From: Hyphomicrobiales bacterium | Lineage (GTDB): Bacteria; Pseudomonadota; Alphaproteobacteria; Rhizobiales; Methyloligellaceae | Reading direction: 5' to 3' | Assembly: GCA_021775555.1 (NCBI GenBank) | Contig: JAJFHP010000060.1 | Coordinates: forward strand, 1-63,234 | Length of the DNA: 63,234 bases | Shown: piece after piece, positions 1-10,069 of the stretch | Layout: each line of letters opens with the position of its first letter | Position numbering within the stretch: the first letter of the stretch is position 1 | Notes under the pieces: model-generated | The model's input: the letters and a program-made list of their open reading frames with translations, nothing else | Told to the model about the DNA's origin: nothing | Database searches by the model: none | Translations under genes and position numbers: made by a program

Positions 1-140
<140 letters not shown>

Positions 141-151
141 ATAGAACAGAT

Positions 152-185
152 AAAACCGGATGCCTTGATTGGCAGCCGGTTTTTT
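152..185 (+). terminator. Hairpin plus T-run between tuf and rpsJ
   Basis: An AAAACCGG-a-TGCC arm pairs with GGCA-g-CCGGTTTT across a TTGATT loop and runs into six T residues. This has the shape of an intrinsic terminator for tuf. It ends only 15 bases before the rpsJ start, so it may be partial, or rpsJ may depend on readthrough. No clear promoter is seen between it and rpsJ. Confidence 0.6.
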
Positions 186-199
186 ACAAGGTGATAGAC

Positions 200-508
200 A
201 TGCAAAGCCAGAATATCCGGATACGGCTGAAAGCCTTTGACCACCGGGTTCTCGATGTGTCGGCAAAAGAGATCGTGAACACCGCAAAGCGCACAGGTGC
301 TGAGGTTCGCGGTCCAATTCCGCTGCCGACGAGGATCGAGAAATATACGGTCAACAGGTCGCCGCATGTCAACAAAAAGAGCCGTGAGCAGTTTGAAATG
401 CGTACGCATAAAAGGTTGCTCGATATTGTCGATCCGACGCCGCAAACGGTGGACGCGCTGATGAAGCTCGACCTTGCCGCTGGCGTTGATGTGGAAATCA
501 AACTCTAA
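200..508 (+). CDS. rpsJ: 30S ribosomal protein S10
   Basis: Encodes 102 residues, the standard S10 length, and ends in the conserved [13 protein letters not shown]10 is a 30S head protein and also the NusE antitermination factor. The reading frame is open from a GTG at 191, but the ATG at 200 is preferred: it gives the family's usual N-terminus ([12 protein letters not shown]) and has AAGG at 188-191 as ribosome binding site. First gene of the long ribosomal protein operon. Confidence 0.97.
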   Translation: MQSQNIRIRLKAFDHRVLDVSAKEIVNTAKRTGAEVRGPIPLPTRIEKYTVNRSPHVNKKSREQFEMRTHKRLLDIVDPTPQTVDALMKLDLAAGVDVEIKL

Positions 509-544
509 CGACCGGGTTTTCCGGCGTAGTTGAGGAATGAAGCG

Positions 545-1411
545 ATGCGCTCAGGCGTGATTGCACGCAAAGTTGGGATGACCCGTCTGTTCACAGAAAC
601 AGGCGAGCATATCCCTGTGACCGTGCTCCATCTGAACAATTGCCAGGTTCTCGCCCAGAGAACGGAAGAGAAAAACGGCTACACGGCTGTTCAACTCGGT
701 TCGGGTTTGGCAAAGGTGAAAAATGTCAGCCGTGCTCAGCGCGGACATTTCGCCATAGCCAAGGTTGAGCCCAAAGCTCAGGTCGCGGAGTTCCGCGTAA
801 GCCCGGATAATTTGATTGATATCGGCGCTGAAATTACCGCTGACCACTTTATTGAGGGACAGTATGTGGATGCCAGCGGCACCAGCGTCGGCAAGGGTTT
901 TGCCGGTGCCATGAAGCGCCATGGATTTAGCGGTTTGCGGGCCAGTCATGGCGTGTCCATCTCTCACCGTAGCCACGGGTCCACAGGCCAGTGCCAGGAC
1001 CCAGGCAAGGTGTTCAAGGGCAAGAAGATGGCCGGTCAGATGGGCAACAAGCAGATTACGACGCTCAATCTCCGTGTCGTCAAGACGGATGTTGAGCGCG
1101 GCCTGATCATGGTTCGGGGCGCTGTTCCAGGTGCCAAGGGTGGTTGGATATTGCTGCGTGATGCGGTGAAGAAGTCTTTGCCGGATGATGTGCCCATGCC
1201 GGGCGCATTCCGTGGTGGAAATAATGGCGGTGCCAAGCCCAAGACTGATTCTGAAGACGCAGACACAGATGCTCCCGAGATCGAGCAAGTGGCAGCTGAA
1301 GAGGGCGTCGAGGCGCCGGTTAAAGAGGCAACAGCTCCTGAAGCCGAAAACAAGGCTGAGGAAGCTGGCAAAAAAGATACGCCCGAGACTGAAGAAGGTC
1401 AGGATAAATGA
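545..1411 (+). CDS. rplC: 50S ribosomal protein L3 with long C-terminal tail
   Basis: 288 residues. The core ([16 protein letters not shown] to about residue 225) is L3, which binds 23S rRNA near the peptidyl transferase centre. An in-frame ATG at 530 exists, but the ATG at 545 has GAGGA at 532-536 at good spacing and matches the family N-terminus. The last 60 or so residues are a charged, Glu/Ala/Lys/Asp-rich tail with no hydrophobic core. Such tails occur on alphaproteobacterial L3 but this one is long. The stop overlaps the rplD start (ATGA). Confidence 0.97.
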   Translation: MRSGVIARKVGMTRLFTETGEHIPVTVLHLNNCQVLAQRTEEKNGYTAVQLGSGLAKVKNVSRAQRGHFAIAKVEPKAQVAEFRVSPDNLIDIGAEITADHFIEGQYVDASGTSVGKGFAGAMKRHGFSGLRASHGVSISHRSHGSTGQCQDPGKVFKGKKMAGQMGNKQITTLNLRVVKTDVERGLIMVRGAVPGAKGGWILLRDAVKKSLPDDVPMPGAFRGGNNGGAKPKTDSEDADTDAPEIEQVAAEEGVEAPVKEATAPEAENKAEEAGKKDTPETEEGQDK

Positions 1412-2028
1412 AGGCCGATGTAACGACATTGGAGGCCAAGAAGGCGGGTACGGTCGATCTGTCCGACGACGTATTTGGCCTCGAGCCGCGTTCGGACATT
1501 CTGCATCGCATGGTGCGGTATCAACTTGCCAAGAGACGCGCTGGAACCGTATCGGTGAAGGATCGCTCCCGGATCACCGGCAGTACGGCCAAGATCATGA
1601 ACCAGAAGGGTTCTGGCCGGGCGCGTCACAGCACGCGCAAGGCCAATCTGTTCCGTGGCGGTGGCAAGGCCTTTGGTCCCCAACCCCGGGATCATTCGAT
1701 TTCATTGCCTAAAAAGGTGCGAGCCCTTGCCCTGCGCCATGCGCTTTCCGCCAAGGCGAAAGCGAAAGAGCTTGTTGTGCTGGACAATGCTGCATTGAAA
1801 GATGCCAAGACCGGTGCGCTAAGGAAGAAACTTTCCAAGTTGGGACTGGACTCGGCCCTGATTATCGATGGTGCCGAGCTTGAGAAAAACTTCTCACTTG
1901 CCGCGCGTAATATTGTCGGTATCGATGTGCTCACCGTTCAGGGCATCAATGTCTACGACATTCTGCGCCGCGATAAGCTGGTTCTGACCAAGGCAGCGGT
2001 TGAAGCGTTGGAGGCACGATTCAAATGA
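1408..2028 (+). CDS. rplD: 50S ribosomal protein L4
   Basis: 206 residues with the L4 signature region ([20 protein letters not shown]), the loop that lines the peptide exit tunnel. In many bacteria L4 also represses the S10 operon; no such leader is evident here. It overlaps rplC by 4 bases (ATGA) and its own stop overlaps the rplW start in the same way, indicating translational coupling. Confidence 0.97.
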   Translation: MKADVTTLEAKKAGTVDLSDDVFGLEPRSDILHRMVRYQLAKRRAGTVSVKDRSRITGSTAKIMNQKGSGRARHSTRKANLFRGGGKAFGPQPRDHSISLPKKVRALALRHALSAKAKAKELVVLDNAALKDAKTGALRKKLSKLGLDSALIIDGAELEKNFSLAARNIVGIDVLTVQGINVYDILRRDKLVLTKAAVEALEARFK

Positions 2029-2318
2029 ACCTCATAGACGCATATGACGTGATTGTAAGCCCGTCCATCACTGAGAAATCAACCTTGGTGTCAGAACATA
2101 ACCAGGTGATTTTCAACGTTCGCCGTAATGTGACCAAGCCGCAAATAAAGGCGGCGGTCGAGCAGCTGTTCGGCGTAAAGGTCAAGGCTGTGAATACGCT
2201 GAACCGGAAGGGCAAGATCAAACGGTTCAAGGGGATTCTGGGCAAGCGTTCTGATATCAAGAAAGCCATCGTCACGCTTGAAGATGGCCAGAGTATTGAC
2301 ATTACGACGGGTCTATAG
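2025..2318 (+). CDS. rplW: 50S ribosomal protein L23
   Basis: 97 residues with the L23 pattern ([12 protein letters not shown] near the start, VKVKAVNTL in the centre). L23 sits at the peptide exit and is the docking site for trigger factor and SRP. Overlaps the end of rplD by 4 bases. Ordinary length. Confidence 0.97.
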   Translation: MNLIDAYDVIVSPSITEKSTLVSEHNQVIFNVRRNVTKPQIKAAVEQLFGVKVKAVNTLNRKGKIKRFKGILGKRSDIKKAIVTLEDGQSIDITTGL

Positions 2319-2332
2319 GCGAGACGAATAAG

Positions 2333-3169
2333 ATGGCATTGAAAAAATATAAACCTATGACGCCTGGTCAGCGCAATCTCGTGCTGGTTGATCGCTCTCA
2401 TCTCTGGAAAGGCCGGCCCGTAAAGGGGCTTACAGAAGGTCTTATCAGTAAAGGCGGGCGCAACAATGCTGGCCGGATCACGGCGCGTCGCAGGGGTGGT
2501 GGACATAAGCGTCTTTACCGGGTGGTTGATTTCAAGCGCATCAAGGTGGACGTACCGGCAACGATCGAGCGGATTGAATATGACCCCAACCGCTCCGCGT
2601 TTATCGCTCTGTTGAAATATGAAGATGGTGAGCAAAGCTACATTCTGGCACCCCAGCGCGTTGCCGTGGGAGACAAGGTGATTTCCGGCGAGCAAGTCGA
2701 CGTGAAGCCCGGCAATGCCATGCCGCTGGCCAATACGCCGATCGGCACCATCGTGCACAATGTTGAAATGAAACGCGGCAAGGGCGGGCAACTTGCCCGG
2801 GCAGCTGGAACCTATGTGCAGCTTGTGGGCCGCGATTCAGGATATGCGATCCTGCGGCTCAATTCAGGCGAAACGCGCATGGTGCGCGCAGAATGCATGG
2901 CGACGGTTGGAGCGGTTTCGAATCCCGATAACTCAAATATCAAGCTGGGCAAGGCCGGGCGCAAACGCTGGATGGGCAAGCGCCCCTCTGTGCGCGGTGT
3001 GGCCATGAACCCGGTAGATCATCCCCATGGCGGCGGTGAGGGGCGCTCATCGGGTGGACGCCACCCCGTGACTCCATGGGGCAAGCCAACCAAGGGCAAG
3101 CGCACCCGCTCGAACCGCCGTACTGACAAACATATTGTCCGCAGTCGTCATCTGCGGAAGAAGAGATAG
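2333..3169 (+). CDS. rplB: 50S ribosomal protein L2
   Basis: 278 residues. Conserved features include [18 protein letters not shown] near residue 45 and the C-terminal block [15 protein letters not shown] that carries the essential histidine of L2 near the peptidyl transferase centre. It starts 14 bases after rplW. Normal length and codon use. Confidence 0.98.
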   Translation: MALKKYKPMTPGQRNLVLVDRSHLWKGRPVKGLTEGLISKGGRNNAGRITARRRGGGHKRLYRVVDFKRIKVDVPATIERIEYDPNRSAFIALLKYEDGEQSYILAPQRVAVGDKVISGEQVDVKPGNAMPLANTPIGTIVHNVEMKRGKGGQLARAAGTYVQLVGRDSGYAILRLNSGETRMVRAECMATVGAVSNPDNSNIKLGKAGRKRWMGKRPSVRGVAMNPVDHPHGGGEGRSSGGRHPVTPWGKPTKGKRTRSNRRTDKHIVRSRHLRKKR

Positions 3170-3181
3170 GAGCGCGCGTCC

Positions 3182-3460
3182 GTGTCACGTTCAGTCTGGA
3201 AAGGCCCGTTTGTCGACGGGTATCTGCTCAAAAAGGCAGAAACGGCCCGCGCAAGCGGTTCCAATTCGGTTATCAAGATCTGGAGCCGGCGTTCGACCAT
3301 TTTGCCGCAATTTGTCGGGATTACCTTCGGTGTTCACAACGGGCACAAACATATTCCCGTCCTGGTGACCGAGGACATGGTCGGGCATAAATTTGGTGAA
3401 TTTGCACCGACGCGCACCTATCACGGGCACACCGCCGACCGGCGTGCGAAAAGGGTTTAA
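3182..3460 (+). CDS. rpsS: 30S ribosomal protein S19
   Basis: 92 residues starting at a GTG ([15 protein letters not shown] is the canonical N-terminus). It contains the family signature [17 protein letters not shown]19 binds 16S rRNA in the 30S head with S13. Followed by a 5-base gap to rplV. Confidence 0.97.
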   Translation: MSRSVWKGPFVDGYLLKKAETARASGSNSVIKIWSRRSTILPQFVGITFGVHNGHKHIPVLVTEDMVGHKFGEFAPTRTYHGHTADRRAKRV

Positions 3461-3465
3461 GGGAT

Positions 3466-3846
3466 ATGGGTAAGGCCAAAAGAGAACGCGTATTGCCCGA
3501 GAATGAGGCAAAGGCGGTAACGCGCCTGCTGCGTATTTCGCCGCAAAAACTCAATCTGCTGGCGCAGCTCATCCGCGGCAAAAAGGTCGACAAGGCTCTG
3601 GCTGACCTCACCTTTTCGCGCAAACGTATTGCTATGGAAGTCAAGAAGACGCTGCAGTCGGCAATCGCTAACGCGGAGAACAATCACGACCTGGACGTGG
3701 ACGCCCTGGTCGTGTCGCAAGCTTATGTGGGCAAAAACCTTGTGATGAAGCGCTGGAAACCACGCGCACGTGGCCGGGTTGGCCGGATCATCAAACCTTT
3801 TTCTCAGTTGACCGTTGTGGTCCGGCAGGTCGAGGAGGCCGCTTAA
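3466..3846 (+). CDS. rplV: 50S ribosomal protein L22
   Basis: 126 residues, with the L22 C-terminal signature region ([15 protein letters not shown]) whose hairpin lines the exit tunnel near the macrolide site. Its TAA stop shares its last base with the rpsC ATG (taATG), so the two genes overlap by one base. Confidence 0.97.
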   Translation: MGKAKRERVLPENEAKAVTRLLRISPQKLNLLAQLIRGKKVDKALADLTFSRKRIAMEVKKTLQSAIANAENNHDLDVDALVVSQAYVGKNLVMKRWKPRARGRVGRIIKPFSQLTVVVRQVEEAA

Positions 3847-4559
3847 TGGGTCAAAAAGTAAATCCAATCGGCCTGAGGCTCGGCATCAACCGGACCTGGG
3901 ACTCGCGTTGGTTCGCAAACAAGGGCGAGTATGGCAAGCTACTGCACGAAGACATCAGAATTCGTGAGCGCATTCTGAACATGCGCAGCCAGGCAGGTAT
4001 TTCCAAGGTCCTGATCGAGCGGCCGCACAAGAAATGCCGCATCACCGTACATACTGCACGCCCGGGCATACTGATCGGTAAAAAGGGCAGCGACATCGAG
4101 AAATTGCGCAGCGAGCTTTCGTCAATGACGGAATCAGAGGTGCAACTGAACATAGTCGAGGTTCGCAAGCCGGAAATTGACGCAACACTGGTCGCCGAAG
4201 GCATTGCCCAGCAGCTTGAGCGGCGTGTTGCTTTTCGCCGCGCCATGAAACGCGCCGTTCAGTCAGCCATGCGTCTTGGGGCCCTCGGGATTCGCATCAA
4301 CTGCGCGGGACGCTTGGGCGGTGCGGAAATCGCACGCATGGAATGGTATCGCGAGGGTCGTGTGCCGCTGCACACATTGCGCGCTGATATTGATTATGGC
4401 ACGGCGCTTGGACGCACAGCCTACGGTATCATCGGCATCAAGGTCTGGGTCTTCAAAGGCGAGATCATGGAGCATGATCCGATGGCCCAGGAACGCCGGT
4501 CCATGGAATCGCAAGAAGGCGGACGGATGCGCCGTGAAGACCAGGCGCCCAAGCGTTAG
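3846..4559 (+). CDS. rpsC: 30S ribosomal protein S3
   Basis: 237 residues. The type II KH domain carries the RNA-binding [14 protein letters not shown] loop near residue 80, followed by the conserved C-terminal domain ([31 protein letters not shown] in the genome, seen in pieces). S3 forms the mRNA entry pore. One-base overlap with rplV. Confidence 0.97.
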   Translation: MGQKVNPIGLRLGINRTWDSRWFANKGEYGKLLHEDIRIRERILNMRSQAGISKVLIERPHKKCRITVHTARPGILIGKKGSDIEKLRSELSSMTESEVQLNIVEVRKPEIDATLVAEGIAQQLERRVAFRRAMKRAVQSAMRLGALGIRINCAGRLGGAEIARMEWYREGRVPLHTLRADIDYGTALGRTAYGIIGIKVWVFKGEIMEHDPMAQERRSMESQEGGRMRREDQAPKR

Positions 4560-4589
4560 AGCTAACAGGCGAGTAAGAGGAATTAGAAG

Positions 4590-5006
4590 ATGCTGCAACC
4601 GAAGCGGACAAAGTTTCGCAAGATGCACAAGGGTCGCATCAAGGGTGTCGCCAAGGGCGGGTCGAATTTGAATTTCGGCTCCTATGGTTTGAAGGCGCAA
4701 GCACCTTCGCGGGTTACCGCCCGGCAGATCGAGGCTGCTCGCCGTGCCATGACCCGGCATATGAAACGTATCGGACGCGTATGGATTCGCATCTTTCCCG
4801 ATGTCCCCGTTACCAAGAAGCCGACCGAGGTTCGCATGGGCAAGGGTAAGGGCGCCGTGGAATTCTGGTGCGCTAAAGTGAAGCCCGGACGGATCATGTT
4901 CGAGATTGACGGCGTGTCTGACGCGGTGGCGCGTGAAGCGTTGCGTTTGGGTGCTGCAAAGTTGCCACTTAAGACCAAGGTCGTTGCCCGGCTGGGCGAC
5001 AGCTAG
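4590..5006 (+). CDS. rplP: 50S ribosomal protein L16
   Basis: 138 residues, starting [15 protein letters not shown] as in other bacteria. L16 organises the A-site side of the 50S subunit and contains the conserved [12 protein letters not shown] segment. It follows a 30-base gap after rpsC containing AGGAATTAG-type binding sequence. Confidence 0.97.
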   Translation: MLQPKRTKFRKMHKGRIKGVAKGGSNLNFGSYGLKAQAPSRVTARQIEAARRAMTRHMKRIGRVWIRIFPDVPVTKKPTEVRMGKGKGAVEFWCAKVKPGRIMFEIDGVSDAVAREALRLGAAKLPLKTKVVARLGDS

Positions 5007-5029
5007 CGGTATCTGGCGAGGAAGAAGAG

Positions 5030-5245
5030 ATGAAGCCGATCGATATACAGGCCATGACGCCGGACCAGCTCACCGACGAGCTGCTGAAGCTGAAGAAAGA
5101 GCAGTTTAACCTGCGTTTTCAGGCGGCGAGCGGCCAGATGGAAAATACGGCGCGGGTGCGCCAGGTTCGCCGCGATATCGCGCGGATCAAGACGATTGAG
5201 CATGCGAAACGGATTGAGACTGCTCCAGCAGCCTCAAAAGGATAG
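5030..5245 (+). CDS. rpmC: 50S ribosomal protein L29
   Basis: 71 residues, mostly two helices, with the family core [23 protein letters not shown]29 lies beside L23 at the tunnel exit. A GAGGAAGAAGAG purine tract directly upstream serves as ribosome binding site. Length normal. Confidence 0.96.
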   Translation: MKPIDIQAMTPDQLTDELLKLKKEQFNLRFQAASGQMENTARVRQVRRDIARIKTIEHAKRIETAPAASKG

Positions 5246-5251
5246 GAACCG

Positions 5252-5482
5252 ATGCCAAAACGAATTTTACAAGGTGTCGTAGTCAGCGACACGAATGACA
5301 AGACTATCGTCGTACGGGTCGAGAGGCGTTTCACGCATCCGCTCTACAAAAAGACCGTGCGGCGGAGCAAAAAGTATCACGCCCATGACGAAGCCAATGG
5401 GGCGAAACTGGGTGACAAGGTGCGCATTCAGGAATGCCCGCCGATCTCTAAAAACAAGTGCTGGACGCTGATAGCGGGCTGA
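5252..5482 (+). CDS. rpsQ: 30S ribosomal protein S17
   Basis: 76 residues with an OB-fold S17 pattern ([20 protein letters not shown], then RFTHPLYKK and a C-terminal [11 protein letters not shown]). Primary 16S rRNA binder. An 89-base gap separates it from rplN, the classical S10/spc operon boundary, but no convincing promoter or terminator is visible there. Confidence 0.97.
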   Translation: MPKRILQGVVVSDTNDKTIVVRVERRFTHPLYKKTVRRSKKYHAHDEANGAKLGDKVRIQECPPISKNKCWTLIAG

Positions 5483-5571
5483 CGGCGGACGAAGGTTTTA
5501 ATGCCGAGCGCGAATATCGCAACCGGTGAAGGATTTTGGCGGAACGCCAAAGGAAATAAAGGTCGAGTGCC

Positions 5572-5940
5572 ATGATACAGATGCAGACCAATTTGGACGT
5601 TGCCGATAATTCCGGCGCGCGCCGCGTCCAATGCATCAAGGTGCTTGGCGGGTCCAAGCGCAAATATGCCTCTGTCGGCGACATCATTGTCGTCTCTGTG
5701 AAAGAGGCGATCCCGCGCGGGCGTGTCAAGAAAGGTGAAGTGATGCGCGCCGTTGTTGTGCGCACCGCAAAGGGCGTGCGTCGTGCCGATGGCAGCCTCA
5801 TTCGCTTTGATCGCAATGCCGCGGTGCTGGTCAACGCACAGGGCGAACCGATTGGCACCCGTATCTTCGGCCCCGTGACCCGGGAATTGCGTACGCGCAA
5901 GCACATGAAAATCGTGTCTTTGGCGCCGGAGGTTCTGTGA
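5572..5940 (+). CDS. rplN: 50S ribosomal protein L14
   Basis: 122 residues, [20 protein letters not shown] being the canonical N-terminus. L14 forms an intersubunit bridge with helix 44 of 16S rRNA. Strong ribosome binding sequence upstream (GGAAATAAAGG). The stop overlaps or abuts the rplX start. Confidence 0.97.
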   Translation: MIQMQTNLDVADNSGARRVQCIKVLGGSKRKYASVGDIIVVSVKEAIPRGRVKKGEVMRAVVVRTAKGVRRADGSLIRFDRNAAVLVNAQGEPIGTRIFGPVTRELRTRKHMKIVSLAPEVL

Positions 5941-5942
5941 AC

Positions 5943-6263
5943 ATGACCAAACTCAAAATCAGGAAGGGCGACCATGTCGTGCTTCGCACCGGCAAGGACA
6001 AAGGTAAGGGTGGCGAAGTGCTGAAAATCATGCCCAAGGAAAACAGGGCCCTCGTGCAGGGCGTGAACATGATCAAGCGTCACCAGAAGCAGACGCAGCA
6101 GCAGGACGGTGGAATCATTACTCGTGAGGCAAGCGTGCATATATCAAACCTGGCGCTTGAAGATCCCAAGGATGGCAAGCCCACCCGTGCTGGTTTCAAG
6201 ATACTCAAGGATGGCAGGAAGGTGCGTTATGCAAAACGCTCCGGGGAGGTGATCGATGGCTAA
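5943..6263 (+). CDS. rplX: 50S ribosomal protein L24
   Basis: About 106 residues with the KOW motif near the start ([20 protein letters not shown]), an assembly initiator of the 50S subunit. Two starts are possible: GTG at 5937 overlapping the rplN stop, or ATG at 5943. GGAGG at 5928-5932 is 10 bases before the ATG and only 4 before the GTG, so the ATG is preferred. Overlaps rplE by 8 bases. Confidence 0.96.
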   Translation: MTKLKIRKGDHVVLRTGKDKGKGGEVLKIMPKENRALVQGVNMIKRHQKQTQQQDGGIITREASVHISNLALEDPKDGKPTRAGFKILKDGRKVRYAKRSGEVIDG

Positions 6264-6810
6264 CGCCTATGTTCCGCGCCTCAAGCTTCAATATGAGGCT
6301 GAATTGCGTGAGGCAATGTCCAAGGAGTTTGGTTACACCAATCCGATGCAGATTCCGCGCCTGTCCAAGGTCGTTCTGAATATGGGTATCGGTGAGTCGG
6401 TGGTTGACACCAAGAAAGTGCAAGCTGCGGCCGATGACTTGGCGCTAATTTCCGGTCAGAAGCCTGTCATCGTCAATGCGCGCAAATCCATCGCCACATT
6501 CAAGCTGCGCGAGGGAATGCCTATTGGTGTCAAGGTGACGCTTCGCAAAAACCATATGTTTGAATTTGTCGACCGGCTCGTCACCATCGCCCTGCCTAGA
6601 GTGAGGGACTTCCGTGGGCTTAGCCCCAAGAGTTTTGATGGACGGGGCAATTTCGCACTCGGCATCAAGGAGCACATCGTGTTCCCTGAAATTGACTATG
6701 ACAAGGTGTCTGACATCTGGGGAATGGATGTCATCGTCTGCACGACGGCACCGACCGATGATGAAGCAAGATCGCTTCTCAAGGGATTTAATTTTCCGTT
6801 CCGTACTTGA
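6256..6810 (+). CDS. rplE: 50S ribosomal protein L5
   Basis: 184 residues, with the L5 signature region ([13 protein letters not shown]) and C-terminal [20 protein letters not shown]5 binds 5S rRNA and contacts P-site tRNA. Eight-base overlap with rplX indicates coupled translation. Confidence 0.97.
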   Translation: MANAYVPRLKLQYEAELREAMSKEFGYTNPMQIPRLSKVVLNMGIGESVVDTKKVQAAADDLALISGQKPVIVNARKSIATFKLREGMPIGVKVTLRKNHMFEFVDRLVTIALPRVRDFRGLSPKSFDGRGNFALGIKEHIVFPEIDYDKVSDIWGMDVIVCTTAPTDDEARSLLKGFNFPFRT

Positions 6811-6854
6811 AGGTTTCACACCAGAAACCCTTCAGGAACAAGGAGACATAAGAG

Positions 6855-7160
6855 ATGGCCAAAAAAAGCTCTATTGAGCGCAACAACAAACGCCGCAAGA
6901 TGTCGGCTCAATATTCCAGCCGCCGTGCGCGTTTGAAAGAGATCGCCTGCGACCGTTCTTTGCCGGCTGAAGAGCGCTTTGCCGCGCGTCTGAAGCTTGC
7001 CCAGCTGCCGCGCAATTCCTCGCCTTCGCGCATTCGCAACCGTTGCGAAGTGACGGGCAGGCCGCGCGCGTTTTATCGCAAGCTGAGAATGTCGAGGATC
7101 TCGTTGCGGGATCTGGCCTCACGGGGACATATCCCCGGCATGGTTAAGTCGAGTTGGTAG
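6855..7160 (+). CDS. rpsN: 30S ribosomal protein S14 (long, zinc-free type)
   Basis: 101 residues of the long S14 class: it has the C-terminal [17 protein letters not shown] block but no four-cysteine zinc ribbon. S14 is a 30S head protein assembled late. Start ATG has a clear AGGAGA site upstream. Confidence 0.97.
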   Translation: MAKKSSIERNNKRRKMSAQYSSRRARLKEIACDRSLPAEERFAARLKLAQLPRNSSPSRIRNRCEVTGRPRAFYRKLRMSRISLRDLASRGHIPGMVKSSW

Positions 7161-7173
7161 GAGAACGCTTCCG

Positions 7174-7572
7174 ATGACGATGACAGACCCACTTGGGGAT
7201 ATGCTGACACGGATACGCAACGCAGCGATGCGGAGCAAATCCAAGGTCGCTACGCCGGCTTCAAAACTCAGAGGCCGCGTTCTCGATGTGCTGCAAGAAG
7301 AAGGTTATATCCGGGGTTATGCCCAGGTTGACTATGATGGCGGCAAATCCGAGTTTGAAATCGAGCTGAAATATTATGATGGCCAACCGGTCATCAAGGA
7401 ATTAAGGCGCGTGTCCACACCGGGCCGCCGCGTCTATTCCTCAGTACGAAATTTACCGACGGTGCATAATGGTTTGGGTGTCTCCATTTTATCCACGCCA
7501 AAAGGTGTTATGTCGGATTCAAAAGCCCGTACGGAAAATGTGGGTGGTGAAGTTTTGTGCAGCGTATTCTAG
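7174..7572 (+). CDS. rpsH: 30S ribosomal protein S8
   Basis: 132 residues, with [13 protein letters not shown] at the N-terminus and [13 protein letters not shown] near the C-terminus. S8 is a primary 16S rRNA binder and, in enterics, the spc operon repressor. The ATG at 7174 follows AGGAGAA; a second in-frame ATG lies six bases on. Confidence 0.97.
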   Translation: MTMTDPLGDMLTRIRNAAMRSKSKVATPASKLRGRVLDVLQEEGYIRGYAQVDYDGGKSEFEIELKYYDGQPVIKELRRVSTPGRRVYSSVRNLPTVHNGLGVSILSTPKGVMSDSKARTENVGGEVLCSVF

Positions 7573-7619
7573 CTGTGCCGTTTCGGGCACGCGCTGCGTG
7601 AGAATAAAGGTTTAGGTTT

Positions 7620-8153
7620 ATGTCTCGCACTGGAACAAAAGCGGTCGCAATGCCGGACGGCGTCAATGCGACGATTGAGGGCCAAAAGGTTTCCGTCAAG
7701 GGACCCAAAGGTGAGCTTTCCATCGTCCTTGTCGATGACGTGGAGGCTCAGATGACCGATGGAGGCATCAAGTTAACTCCGCGCGGTGAAACGAAGCGGG
7801 CACGTTCCATGTGGGGCCTGTCGCGCACACTCATTGCCAACCTGGTTGATGGCGTCACCGAAGGCTTCGAAAAATCTCTCGAGATTATCGGTGTCGGTTA
7901 TCGCGCCCAGATTCAGGGCAAGAACTTGCAACTGGCGCTTGGCCTCAGTCACGACGTTAAATTCGCCATTCCTGAGGGAATAGACGTGAAATGCCCTTCG
8001 CAGACAGAAATCATTGTGTCGGGAATTGAAAAACAGAAAGTGGGTCAGGTTGCGGCAGAAATACGCCGGTTCCGCCCGCCTGAACCTTACAAGGGCAAAG
8101 GCATCCGCTATGCGGGTGAATATGTCTTCCGTAAGGAAGGCAAGAAGAAATAG
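7620..8153 (+). CDS. rplF: 50S ribosomal protein L6
   Basis: 177 residues, two L6 half-domains, with the C-terminal signature [15 protein letters not shown]6 lies beside the factor-binding site of the 50S subunit. ATG at 7620 follows AGGTTT. Ordinary. Confidence 0.97.
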   Translation: MSRTGTKAVAMPDGVNATIEGQKVSVKGPKGELSIVLVDDVEAQMTDGGIKLTPRGETKRARSMWGLSRTLIANLVDGVTEGFEKSLEIIGVGYRAQIQGKNLQLALGLSHDVKFAIPEGIDVKCPSQTEIIVSGIEKQKVGQVAAEIRRFRPPEPYKGKGIRYAGEYVFRKEGKKK

Positions 8154-8165
8154 CGGAGCGTTCCG

Positions 8166-8528
8166 ATGAGCGTTGTTAAGAAGAGATTTGTGCGCCGTAC
8201 AAACCGTGTGAGACGGGCGCTGAGACGTGTTGCGAATGGACGACCGCGGCTTTCCGTGTTCCGTTCGTCCAAGCACATCTATGCGCAAGTCATTGATGAT
8301 GTACAAGGAAAGACGATTGCGGCAGCCTCCAGTCTGGACAAGGGTTTACGCAAGTCCAGTTCTAAGGGCTGCGACGTGAATTCGGCGCAATCAGTTGGCA
8401 AGCTGGTGGCGGAACGTGCCGTCAAGGCTGGTATCGAGGATGTGATTTTCGACCGTGGGGGATATCTCTACCATGGCCGGGTCAAGGCCCTTGCCGATGC
8501 CGCGCGTGAAGGCGGACTGAAGTTTTAA
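8166..8528 (+). CDS. rplR: 50S ribosomal protein L18
   Basis: 120 residues. Basic N-terminus and core [17 protein letters not shown] are typical of L18, which binds 5S rRNA with L5 and L25. Twelve bases separate it from rplF. Confidence 0.97.
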   Translation: MSVVKKRFVRRTNRVRRALRRVANGRPRLSVFRSSKHIYAQVIDDVQGKTIAAASSLDKGLRKSSSKGCDVNSAQSVGKLVAERAVKAGIEDVIFDRGGYLYHGRVKALADAAREGGLKF

Positions 8529-8556
8529 AATTTGAATTTTAAAAGGATCACGAACA

Positions 8557-9144
8557 GTGGGACGCAAACCTGGAAATCAACGAGGACGCCAGCAGGGACG
8601 GGGTCGCGACGATCGCGATAACGAATTTGTTGATAAGCTCGTGCACATCAATCGCGTGGCCAAGGTCGTAAAAGGCGGCCGGCGTTTCGGGTTTGCCGCA
8701 CTGGTCGTCATTGGCGATCAGAAGGGCAGGGTTGGTTTTGGTCATGGCAAGGCACGAGAAGTTCCTGAAGCCATTCGCAAGGCAGCTGATGCAGCGAAGA
8801 ACAATCTCATTCGCGTTCCATTGCGTGAAGGGCGCACACTGCATCATGATGTGATTGGCAGGCATGGGGCTGGCAAGGTGATCTTGCGTGCTGCACCTCC
8901 AGGCACAGGAATCATTGCAGGCGGTCCTATTCGTGCCGTATTCGAAACCCTGGGCATCCAGGATGTTGTGGCGAAATCTCTCGGCAGCTCAAACCCTTAC
9001 AATATGGTGCGGGCGGCTTTCGACGCGCTGAAAAATGAAGACAGTCCTCGCGGCGTAGCTGCTCGGCGCGGCAAGAAAGCTAGCGAAATCGTCGCCCGCC
9101 GCCGCGATGGGATCGACTCGCCTGAAGCTGCGGCCGAAGCCTGA
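8557..9144 (+). CDS. rpsE: 30S ribosomal protein S5
   Basis: 195 residues starting with GTG at 8557 after AAAAGGATCAC. The double-stranded RNA-binding N-domain ([20 protein letters not shown]) is followed by the C-domain with [17 protein letters not shown]5 takes part in decoding accuracy. Confidence 0.97.
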   Translation: MGRKPGNQRGRQQGRGRDDRDNEFVDKLVHINRVAKVVKGGRRFGFAALVVIGDQKGRVGFGHGKAREVPEAIRKAADAAKNNLIRVPLREGRTLHHDVIGRHGAGKVILRAAPPGTGIIAGGPIRAVFETLGIQDVVAKSLGSSNPYNMVRAAFDALKNEDSPRGVAARRGKKASEIVARRRDGIDSPEAAAEA

Positions 9145-9182
9145 TCGAGTGATGGCAGCAGACAGGTAAGGGACCAGGGAAA

Positions 9183-9386
9183 ATGGCAGAGAATAAATCC
9201 GGAAAAACCGTGACGGTTGAGCAGATTGGAAGTCCAATCCGCCGTCCTCGGGATCAGCGTGCGACACTTGTTGGTCTTGGTTTGAACAAGGTCGGCCGCC
9301 GCCGCACCTTAACCGATACGCCCCAGGTGCGCGGCATGATCGGCAAGGTCCAGCATCTGGTCCGTGTCGTTGATGAAAAAGCTTAG
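9183..9386 (+). CDS. rpmD: 50S ribosomal protein L30
   Basis: 67 residues with the L30 core [20 protein letters not shown] and LNKVGRRR. Small 50S protein. GGGA just upstream of the ATG. Twelve bases before rplO. Confidence 0.96.
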   Translation: MAENKSGKTVTVEQIGSPIRRPRDQRATLVGLGLNKVGRRRTLTDTPQVRGMIGKVQHLVRVVDEKA

Positions 9387-9397
9387 GAAAATTTGCT

Positions 9398-10015
9398 ATG
9401 CGACTGAATGACTTGAGAGATAACCCAGGTGCCACGCGGGACCGCAAAAGGGTCGGACGTGGTCCAGGCTCTGGCACGGGCAAGACAGCTGGTCGCGGCC
9501 ATAAGGGGCAGAAATCCCGCTCGGGCGTTGCCATCAAGGGTTTTGAAGGCGGGCAGATGCCAATCCATCGCCGGCTGCCCAAGCGTGGTTTCAACAATTT
9601 ATTCGCCAAGGATTTCAATGAAGTCAATGTTGGCAGGCTGCAAGCTGCCGTAGACAAGAAAACGCTCGATCCCAAGAAAACTGTGACAGTGGAAGCTCTC
9701 GCTGAAGCAGGCATTATTCGCAGGGTCAGAGATGGCGTGCGCCTTCTGGGTCAAGGCGAATTGAAAACGAAGCTGACAATTGAGGTTACGGGCGCCTCGG
9801 CCGGTGCGGTTAAGGCAGTTGAGAAGGCCGGTGGCAAGATTGCCATGGTTGAAATGCCAAAAAAACCGGCCCAGCCGAAGCCCGCGGAAAACAAGGACAA
9901 AGCAAAGCCTGAAGCAAAAAAGGCGAGTGCGAAAACGGCGGAAAAGAAACCCGCAAAAGCCTCGGCCAAATCTTCAGCAAAATCACCGGCTAAGACGACC
10001 AAAAAGGACTCCTAA
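9398..10015 (+). CDS. rplO: 50S ribosomal protein L15 with Lys/Ala-rich tail
   Basis: 205 residues. L15 proper ([30 protein letters not shown], then the C-terminal domain) ends near residue 152. About 50 more residues follow, made almost only of Lys, Ala, Pro, Ser and Glu (repeats such as [16 protein letters not shown]), resembling a histone H1-like tail. The tail is likely disordered and nucleic-acid binding; its role is unknown. Confidence 0.97.
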   Translation: MRLNDLRDNPGATRDRKRVGRGPGSGTGKTAGRGHKGQKSRSGVAIKGFEGGQMPIHRRLPKRGFNNLFAKDFNEVNVGRLQAAVDKKTLDPKKTVTVEALAEAGIIRRVRDGVRLLGQGELKTKLTIEVTGASAGAVKAVEKAGGKIAMVEMPKKPAQPKPAENKDKAKPEAKKASAKTAEKKPAKASAKSSAKSPAKTTKKDS

Positions 10016-10069
10016 CCGGGACGGAAACCGTGTGGTTTTCAAACCGTCCCAATTCGCTGGAGCGCGCAA

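Noticed and set aside
551-1429. Long open frame antisense to rplC
   Set aside because: It is a shadow of the GC-rich rplC frame, has no family resemblance or binding site, and rplC is certain.
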